Notes: generated by a model not told the origin, from the letters alone. A stretch of DNA of 64,000 nt from Bacteroidales bacterium (GCA_900769945.1 CAAGIO010000022.1:155798-219797); one strand, 5' to 3'. Positions 51,288-62,354 are shown, counted from the stretch's first letter. A program made the numbers and translations.

Positions 51288-54200
51288 ATGCGCAAAAGTA
51301 CAAAAAAGAAATTAATTCACGGCATATTAATTATCATTGTGATGATTTTTGCCTTTGTGGCAAGCCTCGTGGCGGCTTTCCGTGATATTACTGTGCAGAC
51401 AATGTTAGCGCGCTCTTTCGCAGGCAACCTCTCCCGAAAACTTGACACCGACGTAAAAATACAGACCTTCTATATCACTTACGACCTATCCATCGTTCTC
51501 GAAGGCTTACAGATTGACGACCTTAACGGCCTCCCCCTGTTCGAAATAGGCACCCTTAAAGCTAAACTGCACCCTTTCTTCTCCCTCAGCGACATCAGGA
51601 TAAGAAACATATCCTTAGAAAACGTGCTCGGAAGGATTGTGAAGTATGAAGGGGAACAGAAACTGAACGTCAAAGAAGTCCTTGAGATGCTCAATAACGG
51701 GAAGAATAAAAAACAAGATGACGCCAAGTCGCCGTTCAGAATCAGGGTCGATGACCTTGCTCTTGACAACATACATGTCGTCTATTGGAACCAGAACAAG
51801 GACAAGCCAGAGAAGCTCGGTATGGACTACCTGCATATCGACGTTGACAGCATCTGCGGAAGGATTCTTAACCTTGACTTCAGGAACGACTCCATCTTCG
51901 GAAACATCACGAGCCTCAGCGGCAAGGAGCGGTCCGGTCTTCCTCTCAACCACTTCAGGGGCGATGTGATGTGCTGCCCTACAGCACTCGACATCGACAA
52001 CCTTATCATTATGACCAACGCATCATACGCCGACTTGGACCTCGATTTCTTGTATAACGATTATGACGATTACAACCAGTTTGTTGACTCCGTAAGGATT
52101 ATTGGAAACATCAGGCCGTCATCCTTAGTGTTAAGCGACCTTAAGTATTTCTCGTGGGTGCTGAATAAAATGCCTGACACTCTTGACTTTACGGCTTACT
52201 TTGACGGCACCGTTAGCGATTTCGTCGTCACGAACCTCGACCTCTCATATAGAGACACCACACATATTGATGCTGATGTATCCATGAAAGGGCTCCCCGA
52301 CTTCTTCACCACCATCCTTGATTGTAATTTCAGGGAGATAACGACCTCGTACGATGACTTGACACATTTCGCCATACCCTCACAGTCGGTGACAATACCG
52401 CTGCCGGAGATGCTCTCGGTAATCAACAGCTGCGTTATCAACGGCAGCTTCTTCGGTTATCCCACCGACTTCATCAGCGAGTTGAACATCAGCACCAATG
52501 TCGGAGATATCGAGACAAACGTGACAATGAATATTGAAGATAAGAAGGATTACACCATTGCTTTGTCGGCAGGCAAGGTGGATTTGTCAAGCCTCCTGAA
52601 CATGGAAGATGAGACTGACGCCTCTTTCTCTCTCTTCGTGAAAGGCAAGGGCTTCAACCTCAATGATGCCGACCTGTTTGCAAACGTCTCTGTCAAGGAG
52701 CTGAACATCTTTGGCAACAGATTCGCTGATTTCGATATAGACGGAGTGTTCAAGGACAAGGCGTTGGCAGTGTCTTCCAACATCAAGCACCATCTCGTTG
52801 ACTTGAACTTTAACGCAGATGTTAATCTCAGCCGGAGGATACCTCGTTACCACCTGAAGGCCAAGATTCAGGACGCTGACATAGCGGGACTTAACCTTTT
52901 GGACTCTGACTCCACCATCCTGCTATCCTCGAATGTGGACCTCGCCTTCAGCGGTAACAACATCGACAATATCACCGGGTCACTGAATATAGAGAACACC
53001 TCCTATTATGACGGTAAGGACTATTTCCTCATGAAGGACTTTGAAGCGGAAGTGAGCGAGGCGAGCGGCGTGAAAGATGTTATAGTGAAATGCGATTTCT
53101 TCGATATCAACTGGTCGGGGATTTTCTATCTCGCCACTTTCCAAGATGCTATGAGAAGCACTGTAGAGAGATATATCAACCTGCCGTTCTTAAAGAAAAT
53201 GAACATTCCAAGGAACACGCACAAGCAGGAGTTCTCCCTCTCTGTCGTCATGCACGACACGAGGACCCTCACCAAGCTGTTAATGCCTCAACTGAACATA
53301 GGGGAAGGCACCATGATTAACGCCACCTACACCAACGGGAACAACTTACACGGCTCCACCATTGAGTCCCCGATGATATCGTTTAACAACTTGTATTTCA
53401 AGAATATCAACATCAGGAACACAGCTAAGTCCGACACTTTCACCTCTGTGATATTCGTTGAAGACATCATCTCCGCCGACACCTCTTCACAGGAGCAGGT
53501 CCTGTTCAACCTTGAAAACATTATCGTCGGCACGAAAATAGGGCAGGACACCGCGCGCATCGATTTGGCATGGGACGATGACGACATCTCCGACCATAAC
53601 AAGGCGCATCTCTACACCACTTTCGTCCCTTATCACGACTTCGGAGGCCTCGCCAACATCTTGACAAGCAAGATAATCATTAACGACTCCGTCTGGAGCA
53701 TCAATCCCCAAAGCGTCATTGACTTCAGAAAAGACAAGGTGTCGTTCCGGAACCTTGACATCTTCACCCCGACGCAGATGTTCTCGGTCAACGGCAGTTA
53801 TCCTAAACGGAACATCGACACTCTCTCCGTGATAATGAACAATGTAGATGTGTCCGATTTCGACATGCTTACAGAACGGTCGGGCATCAATCTCGATGGA
53901 ATAATAGACGGCAGCTTCAATATTTGGGGGCTGAATGACAACCTCTCTTTTATCGCGGGCATTGAGATGAAAGATGTCTATCTTAACAGTCAAGAGGTGG
54001 GAGATGTGTATGCAAATGCGAGATGGCATGAGCCGGATAAGTCTATATTCATTAACTCTGAGATATATAACAGCCGCTACGACAATAACGACCGCGAGTC
54101 TGTGGGCCTGACGGGATATTACACGCCGGGAAACAAGGACAACAACCTCCGGTTCGACTTGTATTTCGACCAGTTCAAATTAAACACCATCTCTCCATTG

Positions 54201-55775
54201 GTGAGCAGTGTGATAAGCAGGGTTGACGGCTTTGCGAGCGGCGACGTCAGGATTGAGGGATCCTTGAAAGCCCCTGTCATCACAGGAGGGGTCAAGTTAG
54301 ATGATGCCGGCTGCCTTGTTAATTTCCTTAACACCTATTACACCTTCACCGACAGCATCACACTGCTTGACGACAAGATCATGATAAACGACATCTCCAT
54401 CAGCGACACTCTTGGGAACCACGCCCTCGTCAACGGAGAGATACGCCATAAGAACCTGCGCGACTTCAACTTTGACGTGAATATCGACTGCGACAACTTC
54501 CTCGGAATCAACATACAGCCTGCAGCGGTGAAGGGCTTCTATGGCTCGGCTATCGCTGATGGCTCGGTGAGAATAACCGGTCCTTTGGACGACATCTTTA
54601 TTGACATTGACGCACTTACAAAGAAAGGCACTGTTATCGACGTGCCTTTGTCGGGGGCAAGCACTCTGAATAACAACTTTATCGTCTTTGTCAACAAAAG
54701 CCGGCTCTCGGATACTTCAAGCGAGATTACTGTGCCTGAGCCAGAGAAAGAGAGCAACTTCTCCATGAACCTTGACGCAGCAGTAAACACCGACGCGTCA
54801 GTCAACATCTTCCTCCCACAGAACATGGGCAACATCAGTGCTAACGGCACCGGCAACATCAACCTTGCACTCGACAACAACACCTTCTCGCTCAGAGGCG
54901 ACTACCTTATTAATAAAGGTACATTCAACTTCAGCATTGAGATGGTGAAACGAACCTTCGACATCAGGAGCAGCGGAAGGATTAGCTGGACAGGCGACCC
55001 CGCCGATGCAGACATCAATATCGTGGGCGTGTATAAGACCAAATCATCCATCTCCTCGCTCGGAATACAGGTTGACTCCACGGGAGTGTCGAACAATATC
55101 AATGTGGATTGTATTATCAGGCTGTCCGACAAGCTGATGAATCCTTCTATCAGCTTCGCTATAGAGATGCCTAATGCAAGCGATGACATTAAAAACACCG
55201 TTTATACAGTCATCGACACCACTAACCAGTCGGTGATGGCACAGCAGTTCCTATCGTTGATACTGCTTAACTCTTTCTCCTATTCGACCGGAAACGCTCT
55301 CGCAAGATTTGGAACATCAACATATTACAACGTCATCACCGGACAACTGAGCAACTGGCTTTCCCAAATATCTAAGGACTTCGACATTGGCGTCAACTAT
55401 ACTCCGAGCGACAACATCACTAACGAGGAACTTGAAGTCGCTCTTTCAACCCAGCTATTCGACGACCGCCTTACCATTGAGGGCAACTTCGGCGTTATCA
55501 GAGGGAACGAGACACAGACAAATAGGGCGAACAATATCGTTGGTGACGTGGACATCACTTGGCGACTTACTAAGTTCTTGAACCTCAAGGCTTATAACCA
55601 TACTAACATCAATAGTAACTACTATGGCTACACTTATGACAACCCTTCCGATTACACACAGGGTCTCGGCCTCTCGCTTACCCACAGCTTTGACACCTTG
55701 AAGGAGTTGTTCTTCATCAATAGCCAGAAAAAGAAGAAAAACAATACAAAAGATAATGACCCAGTCTCAAAATAA
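51288..55775 (+). CDS. TamB-like translocation/assembly module protein
   Basis: A 1,495-residue protein of the AsmA/TamB class. One N-terminal membrane anchor (ILIIIVMIFAFVASLVAAF, about 11-30) is followed by a long beta-strand-rich periplasmic domain with repeating short hydrophobic strands. The last ~300 residues match the TamB C-terminal domain (FNFSIEMVKRTFDIRSSGRISWTGDPADADINI, NALARFGTSTYYNVITGQLSNWLSQ, DIGVNYTP). It is thought to carry lipid or outer-membrane proteins across the periplasm. Its end overlaps the helicase gene by 20 bases. Confidence 0.92.
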   Translation: MRKSTKKKLIHGILIIIVMIFAFVASLVAAFRDITVQTMLARSFAGNLSRKLDTDVKIQTFYITYDLSIVLEGLQIDDLNGLPLFEIGTLKAKLHPFFSLSDIRIRNISLENVLGRIVKYEGEQKLNVKEVLEMLNNGKNKKQDDAKSPFRIRVDDLALDNIHVVYWNQNKDKPEKLGMDYLHIDVDSICGRILNLDFRNDSIFGNITSLSGKERSGLPLNHFRGDVMCCPTALDIDNLIIMTNASYADLDLDFLYNDYDDYNQFVDSVRIIGNIRPSSLVLSDLKYFSWVLNKMPDTLDFTAYFDGTVSDFVVTNLDLSYRDTTHIDADVSMKGLPDFFTTILDCNFREITTSYDDLTHFAIPSQSVTIPLPEMLSVINSCVINGSFFGYPTDFISELNISTNVGDIETNVTMNIEDKKDYTIALSAGKVDLSSLLNMEDETDASFSLFVKGKGFNLNDADLFANVSVKELNIFGNRFADFDIDGVFKDKALAVSSNIKHHLVDLNFNADVNLSRRIPRYHLKAKIQDADIAGLNLLDSDSTILLSSNVDLAFSGNNIDNITGSLNIENTSYYDGKDYFLMKDFEAEVSEASGVKDVIVKCDFFDINWSGIFYLATFQDAMRSTVERYINLPFLKKMNIPRNTHKQEFSLSVVMHDTRTLTKLLMPQLNIGEGTMINATYTNGNNLHGSTIESPMISFNNLYFKNINIRNTAKSDTFTSVIFVEDIISADTSSQEQVLFNLENIIVGTKIGQDTARIDLAWDDDDISDHNKAHLYTTFVPYHDFGGLANILTSKIIINDSVWSINPQSVIDFRKDKVSFRNLDIFTPTQMFSVNGSYPKRNIDTLSVIMNNVDVSDFDMLTERSGINLDGIIDGSFNIWGLNDNLSFIAGIEMKDVYLNSQEVGDVYANARWHEPDKSIFINSEIYNSRYDNNDRESVGLTGYYTPGNKDNNLRFDLYFDQFKLNTISPLVSSVISRVDGFASGDVRIEGSLKAPVITGGVKLDDAGCLVNFLNTYYTFTDSITLLDDKIMINDISISDTLGNHALVNGEIRHKNLRDFNFDVNIDCDNFLGINIQPAAVKGFYGSAIADGSVRITGPLDDIFIDIDALTKKGTVIDVPLSGASTLNNNFIVFVNKSRLSDTSSEITVPEPEKESNFSMNLDAAVNTDASVNIFLPQNMGNISANGTGNINLALDNNTFSLRGDYLINKGTFNFSIEMVKRTFDIRSSGRISWTGDPADADINIVGVYKTKSSISSLGIQVDSTGVSNNINVDCIIRLSDKLMNPSISFAIEMPNASDDIKNTVYTVIDTTNQSVMAQQFLSLILLNSFSYSTGNALARFGTSTYYNVITGQLSNWLSQISKDFDIGVNYTPSDNITNEELEVALSTQLFDDRLTIEGNFGVIRGNETQTNRANNIVGDVDITWRLTKFLNLKAYNHTNINSNYYGYTYDNPSDYTQGLGLSLTHSFDTLKELFFINSQKKKKNNTKDNDPVSK
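51293..51300 (-). promoter_or_regulatory. -7 promoter box of tsaD inside the TamB-like gene
   Basis: Minus-strand TACTTTTG, 17 bases before the tsaD start codon and covering codons 2-5 of the divergent gene. Confidence 0.6.
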
Positions 55776-58700
55776 AAAACTAAAGGTCTATTCGGCATCG
55801 GCAGGCTCCGGAAAGACATTCACCCTCGCAAAGGAATATCTGACAATCTGCCTTGCTGGTAATCCAGACGCATATAAGAATATCCTTGCAGTGACCTTTA
55901 CTAATAAAGCCGCTAATGAAATGAAAGTCAAGATTCTTCGTTTCATTAAGGGCTTCGTTGAATCGGACGATTCCTCCGATATCTGCCAGATGAAATCCGA
56001 CATCTTGATGCTCCTTGGTGTTGATGAAGCCACACTCGTCTCAAGGGCTAAGACACTGTATCAGAATCTGTTGCATAACTACAGCGATATGGCGGTTTGC
56101 ACTATCGACAGCTTCGTCCAACGTATCTCTCGCTCCTTCGCCAAAGAACTCGACCTCCCTAACCAATATAGCATCATCCTCGATAACGATGATTTGATAG
56201 AAGAAATATTAAAACGAATCTCTGACAACATTAACGATAACAACAAGTTCCTCAAAGATGTACTTACAAATTTCGCTTTAAATAATATTTCCGAAGAATT
56301 GTCGTGGAACTTGAAAAAAATTCTTGGCGATTTCATTAATAATATCTTGTCGGAAGACGGAACCGTTTATAATCAAGGACTTGACAACATTAAAGATGTA
56401 AATTATCTACAGGTCTATGATGAGCTTAATAATAAAATAGAAATTCAAAAAAAAAGTGTTACCGGCTTAATAAGCAATATTGAACATGTTGAGAATGAAC
56501 TTCATGTCTCCGACTCCGACTACAAAGGCAATAAGACAAGGGGACTGCCTCTCATTAAGGCAAAGATGCAAAAACTTGTTAACAATGTTCTCACTCCCGG
56601 CATTGAAAAGATGCTAAACCAAGGCGACTGCTTCAATGCCAAATCCAAGCTCAGCGATTCGGAAAAAGAACAGATAATATCAGCCTATTTGGCAAATATC
56701 AATGATTATTATAATATCCTCTCAAAGCTGATTGTATTAAAAAGCTTGAAAAGAAATTATTATCTTTACATTCTGAGGAGTCAGATATTGCTGCAAATCA
56801 ATAACTTCATTGAAGAGTCACAGCAAGTTCATATCTCAGAGTTCAACAAAAGAATCTCACATATTCTCGGCGACTATTCCGTGCCTTTTATTTATGAGAA
56901 AATAGGAGAGCGGTATTCAAATTATTTTATTGATGAGTTCCAAGACACCTCGGTGTTACAATGGCACAACTTCCTTCCATTGATAGCCAACAGTTTATCT
57001 AATGGGAACATGAACCTTATCGTGGGCGATGCCAAACAGTCGATATACAGGTTCAGGGGCGGTGAAGCAGAGCAGATAATAGAGCTCCCCCAAATATATA
57101 AGAAGCAGGAAAACAGCTTTTTTAACGAATGCGAGACATTGTTTGTGGATAATGTAGATAATATTACACTTGAAAACAATTTTCGTTCATATAAAAACAT
57201 CATAGAATTCAATAATAGGTTCTTTGAGTTCGCCAAAAGTTATCTTGACGTTAAGGACCAGAAGGTTTATAATGATGTAAAGCAGAAGGCTACAAACTCA
57301 AAAGGTGACGGCCTTGTATGTGTGAAACTGTTTCATTATAATGAGGATACAAAAAAAGATGAATACCATTCTTACGTCAAGAATGAGATTGTAAAACAAA
57401 TTAGGCAGCTGCATGACGATGGAGCAAGCTATAAAGATATTACTATTTTAGTGCGTTCTAACTCAGAAGGAATTGAAATAGCAGACTTCCTTATTGAACA
57501 AGGTATTGAGGTGATGTCGTCAGAGTCGCTGCTCCTCCAGTCATCTGACAAAGTGCAGCTCATTATCAGTGCTTTACGCTATTATCTTGATAAAAATAAC
57601 GCTGTAAACAAACACACGCTTGAGTATTATCTTTCGGTGAATTGTCCAGAAAACCATACAGTTATCCCTTCCAAGGAATTGAAAATCATCTTTAATCAGG
57701 CATATAGCCTTTACGACACCTGTATCCATCTTTGCCGTCTGTTCAAATTTAATATTCTGGAAGATGTCTTTTTACAGTATTTTATGAATATGGTTTTCGA
57801 GTGGCAAAACGGACATAGCGTTGGAGTGAGCCAATTTCTTGAGTTCTGGGACAAAAAAAACTCAAAGCTGTCGGTACAGATTGACGGCGAACTTGACTGT
57901 GTAAACATCATGACGATTCATAAGTCTAAAGGCTTGGAATTTAAGATAGTTTTCTATCCTTTCGCCGACACCGCTCTTCGTTCTTCGCACGGACTCACAA
58001 AATCAGAGCAATGGGTGAAGTTAAATAATAATGATTCTGATATCAATTATTTTGATTCTTTCATTCTTAAAATGAATAAAGATGAGCTGTCTCATACCGA
58101 GTTCGAGAACTATTATAATGAAGAGAAGAGAAAGACAATGCTTGATATTCTTAATATTATGTATGTCGCGATGACAAGGGCAAAGGAGATGCTTTTCATT
58201 TATTCTAATGATAAGAAAGCATCGTCGGAGGAGTCAAATAATAATCTGTTCACGGATTTTTTCGATAATATAAATAGTATTTCAGGGAACAAATTTGACA
58301 TTTCATCTTTCAACAATGACATGGAATCAGCTTATTGTATAGGATATAAGATTGAGAACGGAAGTGAAATAGACGATAATTTGTTAGTCAGGCTGTCGAA
58401 TTATTTTGATAATCAGACAGATAAGAAAGCGAAAGATGACGGGATAAAAATCCTTGAGTTAGGCGATGACAAGCCGCTACCTAAAACATTAGACTGGTCT
58501 GATAACTTGAAGATAAATCCAGACCCAATGATGCTTTGGGAGAAAGATAACAGTTTCTCGCCAACAGAATGGGGCGTGTTTGTGCATGAGATATTGTCGA
58601 AGATAAAAACCGTTGATGATGCTTCCGATGCGTTGCGTTCGTACGTCACCGAAGGCTCAATCGATGAGAATCAAGCAGATAAGTTATTAGAGACGTTTAA

Positions 58701-58995
58701 AAAGGTGGCTTCTGTGCCATGTCTTAGAGATGCATATAGCAAAGATGCGATAGTAAGAAATGAGGTGGAAGTGTTTTTTGAAGACAGCATCTTGCGCCTT
58801 GACAGGTATGTGGAGACAAGCAACGGAGCCTTCCTCATCGATTACAAGACGGGCAAACCGGAGAAGTCGTATCACGACAAGCTGAGGAAATACATGAGGG
58901 CGTTGAGAGATATAAATGATAATCAAGATATTAAGGCATATCTCGTATATCTTGGAGATGAGATAAATGTTGAAGAGGTGATGACAGAAAACTAA
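55756..58995 (+). CDS. UvrD/RecB-type helicase-nuclease (AddA-like)
   Basis: A 1,079-residue superfamily I helicase. Walker A is SASAGSGKT at 13-21, motif Ia AVTFTNKAANEMK, motif II IDEFQDTSVLQW, motif III VGDAKQSIYRFRGGE, motif IV LENNFRS, motif V MTIHKSKGLEFKIVFYPF and motif VI YVAMTRAKEML. A C-terminal PD-(D/E)xK nuclease region is present (NEVEVFFEDSILRLDRYVE, then FLIDYKTG). It would process double-strand breaks or foreign DNA ends. AddA normally works with AddB, which is not in the window. The start overlaps the TamB-like gene by 20 bases. Confidence 0.92.
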   Translation: MTQSQNKKLKVYSASAGSGKTFTLAKEYLTICLAGNPDAYKNILAVTFTNKAANEMKVKILRFIKGFVESDDSSDICQMKSDILMLLGVDEATLVSRAKTLYQNLLHNYSDMAVCTIDSFVQRISRSFAKELDLPNQYSIILDNDDLIEEILKRISDNINDNNKFLKDVLTNFALNNISEELSWNLKKILGDFINNILSEDGTVYNQGLDNIKDVNYLQVYDELNNKIEIQKKSVTGLISNIEHVENELHVSDSDYKGNKTRGLPLIKAKMQKLVNNVLTPGIEKMLNQGDCFNAKSKLSDSEKEQIISAYLANINDYYNILSKLIVLKSLKRNYYLYILRSQILLQINNFIEESQQVHISEFNKRISHILGDYSVPFIYEKIGERYSNYFIDEFQDTSVLQWHNFLPLIANSLSNGNMNLIVGDAKQSIYRFRGGEAEQIIELPQIYKKQENSFFNECETLFVDNVDNITLENNFRSYKNIIEFNNRFFEFAKSYLDVKDQKVYNDVKQKATNSKGDGLVCVKLFHYNEDTKKDEYHSYVKNEIVKQIRQLHDDGASYKDITILVRSNSEGIEIADFLIEQGIEVMSSESLLLQSSDKVQLIISALRYYLDKNNAVNKHTLEYYLSVNCPENHTVIPSKELKIIFNQAYSLYDTCIHLCRLFKFNILEDVFLQYFMNMVFEWQNGHSVGVSQFLEFWDKKNSKLSVQIDGELDCVNIMTIHKSKGLEFKIVFYPFADTALRSSHGLTKSEQWVKLNNNDSDINYFDSFILKMNKDELSHTEFENYYNEEKRKTMLDILNIMYVAMTRAKEMLFIYSNDKKASSEESNNNLFTDFFDNINSISGNKFDISSFNNDMESAYCIGYKIENGSEIDDNLLVRLSNYFDNQTDKKAKDDGIKILELGDDKPLPKTLDWSDNLKINPDPMMLWEKDNSFSPTEWGVFVHEILSKIKTVDDASDALRSYVTEGSIDENQADKLLETFKKVASVPCLRDAYSKDAIVRNEVEVFFEDSILRLDRYVETSNGAFLIDYKTGKPEKSYHDKLRKYMRALRDINDNQDIKAYLVYLGDEINVEEVMTEN

Positions 58996-59016
58996 TACTT
59001 ATTAAACACTAATATT

Positions 59017-62000
59017 ATGAAAAGATTATTTACATTATTGATGCTGTCAGCGTTTTGGTTCATGACGGCACAAGGGCAGGAGACGTCAAAGATGCTGCGG
59101 TTTCCGGCAGTGCATGGCGAGAAAGTAGTATTCAGCTATGCTGGCGACCTTTATTCTGCCGACATCAATGGAGGAGTTGCCACTCAGCTAACATTTGATG
59201 CAGAAGGGTTGGAGATTTTCGCAAGGTTCTCTCCCGATGGCAAGAACATAGCCTTCACCGGACAATATGACGGAAACACAGAGGTTTACGTGATGCCGGC
59301 AGAGGGCGGTGCCCCGAAACGTGTCACATTTACCGCCACCCTCGACAGAGACGACTTATCGGACAGAATGGGACCGAACAACATTGTTATGACATGGAAG
59401 GATAACGAGAACATTGTTTTCCGTTCACGCCGTATCACTTGGAACGACTTTGTGGGCCAGCTGTTTACAGCTAATATCGAGGGCGGGCTTTGCGAGCAAC
59501 TGCCTTTCAGCGAGGGCGGCTGGATAAGCTATTCTCCCGATGGAAAGAAAATAGCCTTCAACAGAGTGATGCGTGAGTTCCGCACTTGGAAATACTATCA
59601 TGGCGGAATGGCTGACGACATCTGGATTTTCGACTTCGACACCAAGGAACTTACAAATATCACCAACAACGATGCACAAGACATTTTCCCGATGTGGGCA
59701 GGCGACAAGATTTATTTCTGCTCCGACCGCGACAGGACAATGAATATCTTCTGCTACGACATCAATACCAAACAGACCACAAAAGTAACCGACTACACAT
59801 ATTATGATGTGAAATTCCCATCTCTTGGAGATAAAGACATTGTTTATGAGAACGGTGGTGAGTTGTTCCGTATGAGTTTGAAAGACAACACAATACATAC
59901 TATTCCTATCGAGATACGCAACGACAAGGTATCGACAAGGAACAGATATGTTGATGCGTCAAAGAACATCAGCTCGGAGACATTCTCGCCCGATGGCAAA
60001 CGCTTGGCGATAAGCGGCAGGGGAGATGTGTGGACGGTGCCGGCGGAATCAGGCATCACACGCAACATCACAAAGAGCGACGACGCACACGACAGAAGCG
60101 TGGCATGGTCTCCTGATGGGAAATATATCGCTTTCATCTCCGACAGATCTGGAAACGATGAGCTGTATATTCAGAAACAAGACGGCTCGGAAGAGGCAAT
60201 ACAGCTTACAAACCCTAACTCCGTCTCTGTCACATACAAATATAGTCCGACATGGTCACCAGACAGCAAGAAAATTAAATGGTACGACAAGATGAACCGC
60301 CTGATGATGGTTGACATCGACACGAAAAAAGTGACGGAAATAGCAAGAAGCACCGCAGGAGAAATATACAACTCAGTGTGGTCGCCCGACAGCAAATGGA
60401 TAGCTTACGTTGACAGAAATATGTCGGAGTTTTCACGTATCTTTATTTATAATATTGAAACACAACACGTTGAACCAGTCACCGACACATGGTTCAATTC
60501 TTCAGGACCGGAGTTCGACCCTACAGGCAAATATCTGTATTTCATCTCCGAACGCGATTTCAACCCGATTTACAGCAACACCGAATGGAACCACGCTTAC
60601 GGAAACCAGCAACGCCTCTATATGCTGACGCTGAAGAAAGACACACCATCGCCTTTCCTCGCCAAAAACGATGAGGTCAGCATGAGTGAGGAGAAGAAAG
60701 AAAACAATGCTAAAGGCAAGAAAGACAAGAAGAAAGAAGATAAAGAAGAGGCCATTTCAATAGAAATAGACTTCGACGGAATCATTGACAGGGTTATCCC
60801 AATCCCGAACTTAGATGTAGCCTACTATTATAATCCTTCCAGCGTTGAAAACGGACTCTATTTCTCTAAATGGAGTGAGAAGGACCATGGCACATATTAT
60901 TTTGATATTCAGTCGAATAAGATTGAAAAAATTGGCAGTTTCGGTAATTTTGAACTCACTCCTGACGGAAAGAAGATGTTGGTTGTCGAAAGAGGCAAAT
61001 ATTATGTTATCGACACACCGAAGGGTGAGGTGAGAGACTTGAAGAAGCCTGTTGACCTTTCCGGAATGAAGAAATGGGTCAACGTGCAGGAAGAGTGGGC
61101 GCAGATATATACCGAGGCATGGCGGCAGATGCGCGATTTCTTCTATGACCCAAACATGCACGGAAACGACTGGAACGCGATATACGAGAAATACTCCGTC
61201 CTTATACCGTATTGTGGCGACAGAAATGACGTCAACTACCTTATTGGAGAGATGATAGGCGAGCTGAACATCGGGCATGCCTATACCGGAGGTGGCGACC
61301 GCAAACGACCGATGCGTCTGAAAACCGGTCTTCTCGGTGCAGAATTAACCCGTGACGCCAGCGGATACTATAAGATTGAGAAGATATTGAAAGGAGAGAG
61401 CTGGAACAGAGATGCTAATTCACCACTCACAGAGATTGGCGTCAATGCGAAAGAGGGAGACTTCATCGTGGCTGTTGACGGAGTCTCTACGAAGGAGATG
61501 AACGACATTTACGAGTCATTAGTTGACAAGGCCGGTAAGGCGGTAGTGTTGTCGTTGAACAACAACGCTTCGGAGAAAGGCGCACGCGATGTTGTAGTGA
61601 AGCCGTTGGCAAGCGAGAACTCCCTTTATTATTATAACATGGTTCAGAACAACATAAAGAAGGTAGAGGAGGCTACGAACGGACAGGTTGGGTATATCCA
61701 TATCCCGGACATGGGTGTAGAAGGACTTAATGAGTTCGTGAAGTATTTCTATCCGCAGCTGACGAAGAAGGCACTCATCATCGACGACAGGGGCAATGGT
61801 GGTGGCAACGTGTCTCCAATGATTATCGAGAGGTTAAGGCGTGAGGTGGCGATGTACACTGTGGCGCGCAACGGCTCGCCTGAGATAAAGCCCAACCAGA
61901 TGATGAACGGTCCTAAAGTGCTGTTGCTCAACAAATATTCGGCATCTGACGGTGATTTGTTCCCATGGCAGTTCAAGCATTACAAGATAGGTACAACCAT

Positions 62001-62289
62001 AGGTACTCGCTCATGGGGTGGTGTAGTAGGAATCAGGGGTAGCCTTCCGTTCGTTGACGGGGGCACGCTGAACCGTCCGGAGTTCGCCCCATTCGACGCA
62101 CAAGGCAACTGGATTATTGAAGGCTACGGCGTTGACCCGGATATAGTGATAGACAACAACCCATACGAGGAATATATGGGTATCGACAGCCAGCTTGACA
62201 AGGCGATAGAGGTTGTGATGGAGCAGCTGAAAGAATGGCCACAGATGCCGGCGGTGCCACAGTATCCTGACAAGACAAATGTAAGATAA
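59017..62289 (+). CDS. Tricorn-type S41 protease with beta-propeller domain
   Basis: A 1,090-residue exported protease (signal RLFTLLMLSAFWFMTAQGQE). The N-terminal part has WD40-like PD40 repeats (FSPDGKNIAFTG, YSPDGKKIAFNR, WSPDGKYIAFIS) that form propellers up to about residue 560. A lysine/glutamate-rich linker comes next (KENNAKGKKDKKKEDKEE), then a PDZ-like segment (GVNAKEGDFIVAVDGVS) and an S41 domain with GNGGGNVSP and the catalytic Ser977 in KYSASDGD. It degrades peptides, probably in the periplasm. It follows the helicase by 21 bases and ends at a strong terminator. Confidence 0.92.
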   Translation: MKRLFTLLMLSAFWFMTAQGQETSKMLRFPAVHGEKVVFSYAGDLYSADINGGVATQLTFDAEGLEIFARFSPDGKNIAFTGQYDGNTEVYVMPAEGGAPKRVTFTATLDRDDLSDRMGPNNIVMTWKDNENIVFRSRRITWNDFVGQLFTANIEGGLCEQLPFSEGGWISYSPDGKKIAFNRVMREFRTWKYYHGGMADDIWIFDFDTKELTNITNNDAQDIFPMWAGDKIYFCSDRDRTMNIFCYDINTKQTTKVTDYTYYDVKFPSLGDKDIVYENGGELFRMSLKDNTIHTIPIEIRNDKVSTRNRYVDASKNISSETFSPDGKRLAISGRGDVWTVPAESGITRNITKSDDAHDRSVAWSPDGKYIAFISDRSGNDELYIQKQDGSEEAIQLTNPNSVSVTYKYSPTWSPDSKKIKWYDKMNRLMMVDIDTKKVTEIARSTAGEIYNSVWSPDSKWIAYVDRNMSEFSRIFIYNIETQHVEPVTDTWFNSSGPEFDPTGKYLYFISERDFNPIYSNTEWNHAYGNQQRLYMLTLKKDTPSPFLAKNDEVSMSEEKKENNAKGKKDKKKEDKEEAISIEIDFDGIIDRVIPIPNLDVAYYYNPSSVENGLYFSKWSEKDHGTYYFDIQSNKIEKIGSFGNFELTPDGKKMLVVERGKYYVIDTPKGEVRDLKKPVDLSGMKKWVNVQEEWAQIYTEAWRQMRDFFYDPNMHGNDWNAIYEKYSVLIPYCGDRNDVNYLIGEMIGELNIGHAYTGGGDRKRPMRLKTGLLGAELTRDASGYYKIEKILKGESWNRDANSPLTEIGVNAKEGDFIVAVDGVSTKEMNDIYESLVDKAGKAVVLSLNNNASEKGARDVVVKPLASENSLYYYNMVQNNIKKVEEATNGQVGYIHIPDMGVEGLNEFVKYFYPQLTKKALIIDDRGNGGGNVSPMIIERLRREVAMYTVARNGSPEIKPNQMMNGPKVLLLNKYSASDGDLFPWQFKHYKIGTTIGTRSWGGVVGIRGSLPFVDGGTLNRPEFAPFDAQGNWIIEGYGVDPDIVIDNNPYEEYMGIDSQLDKAIEVVMEQLKEWPQMPAVPQYPDKTNVR

Positions 62290-62319
62290 GAGCCTCTATT
62301 ACAAGGACTTTGATATAAA

Positions 62320-62354
62320 AAAGATGCGGTTGAAACATGCCGCATCTATTTTTT
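62320..62354 (+). terminator. Terminator after the tricorn-type protease gene
   Basis: A perfect 8-bp stem AGATGCGG (62322-62329) / CCGCATCT (62340-62347), followed by ATTTTTTA. Confidence 0.88.
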
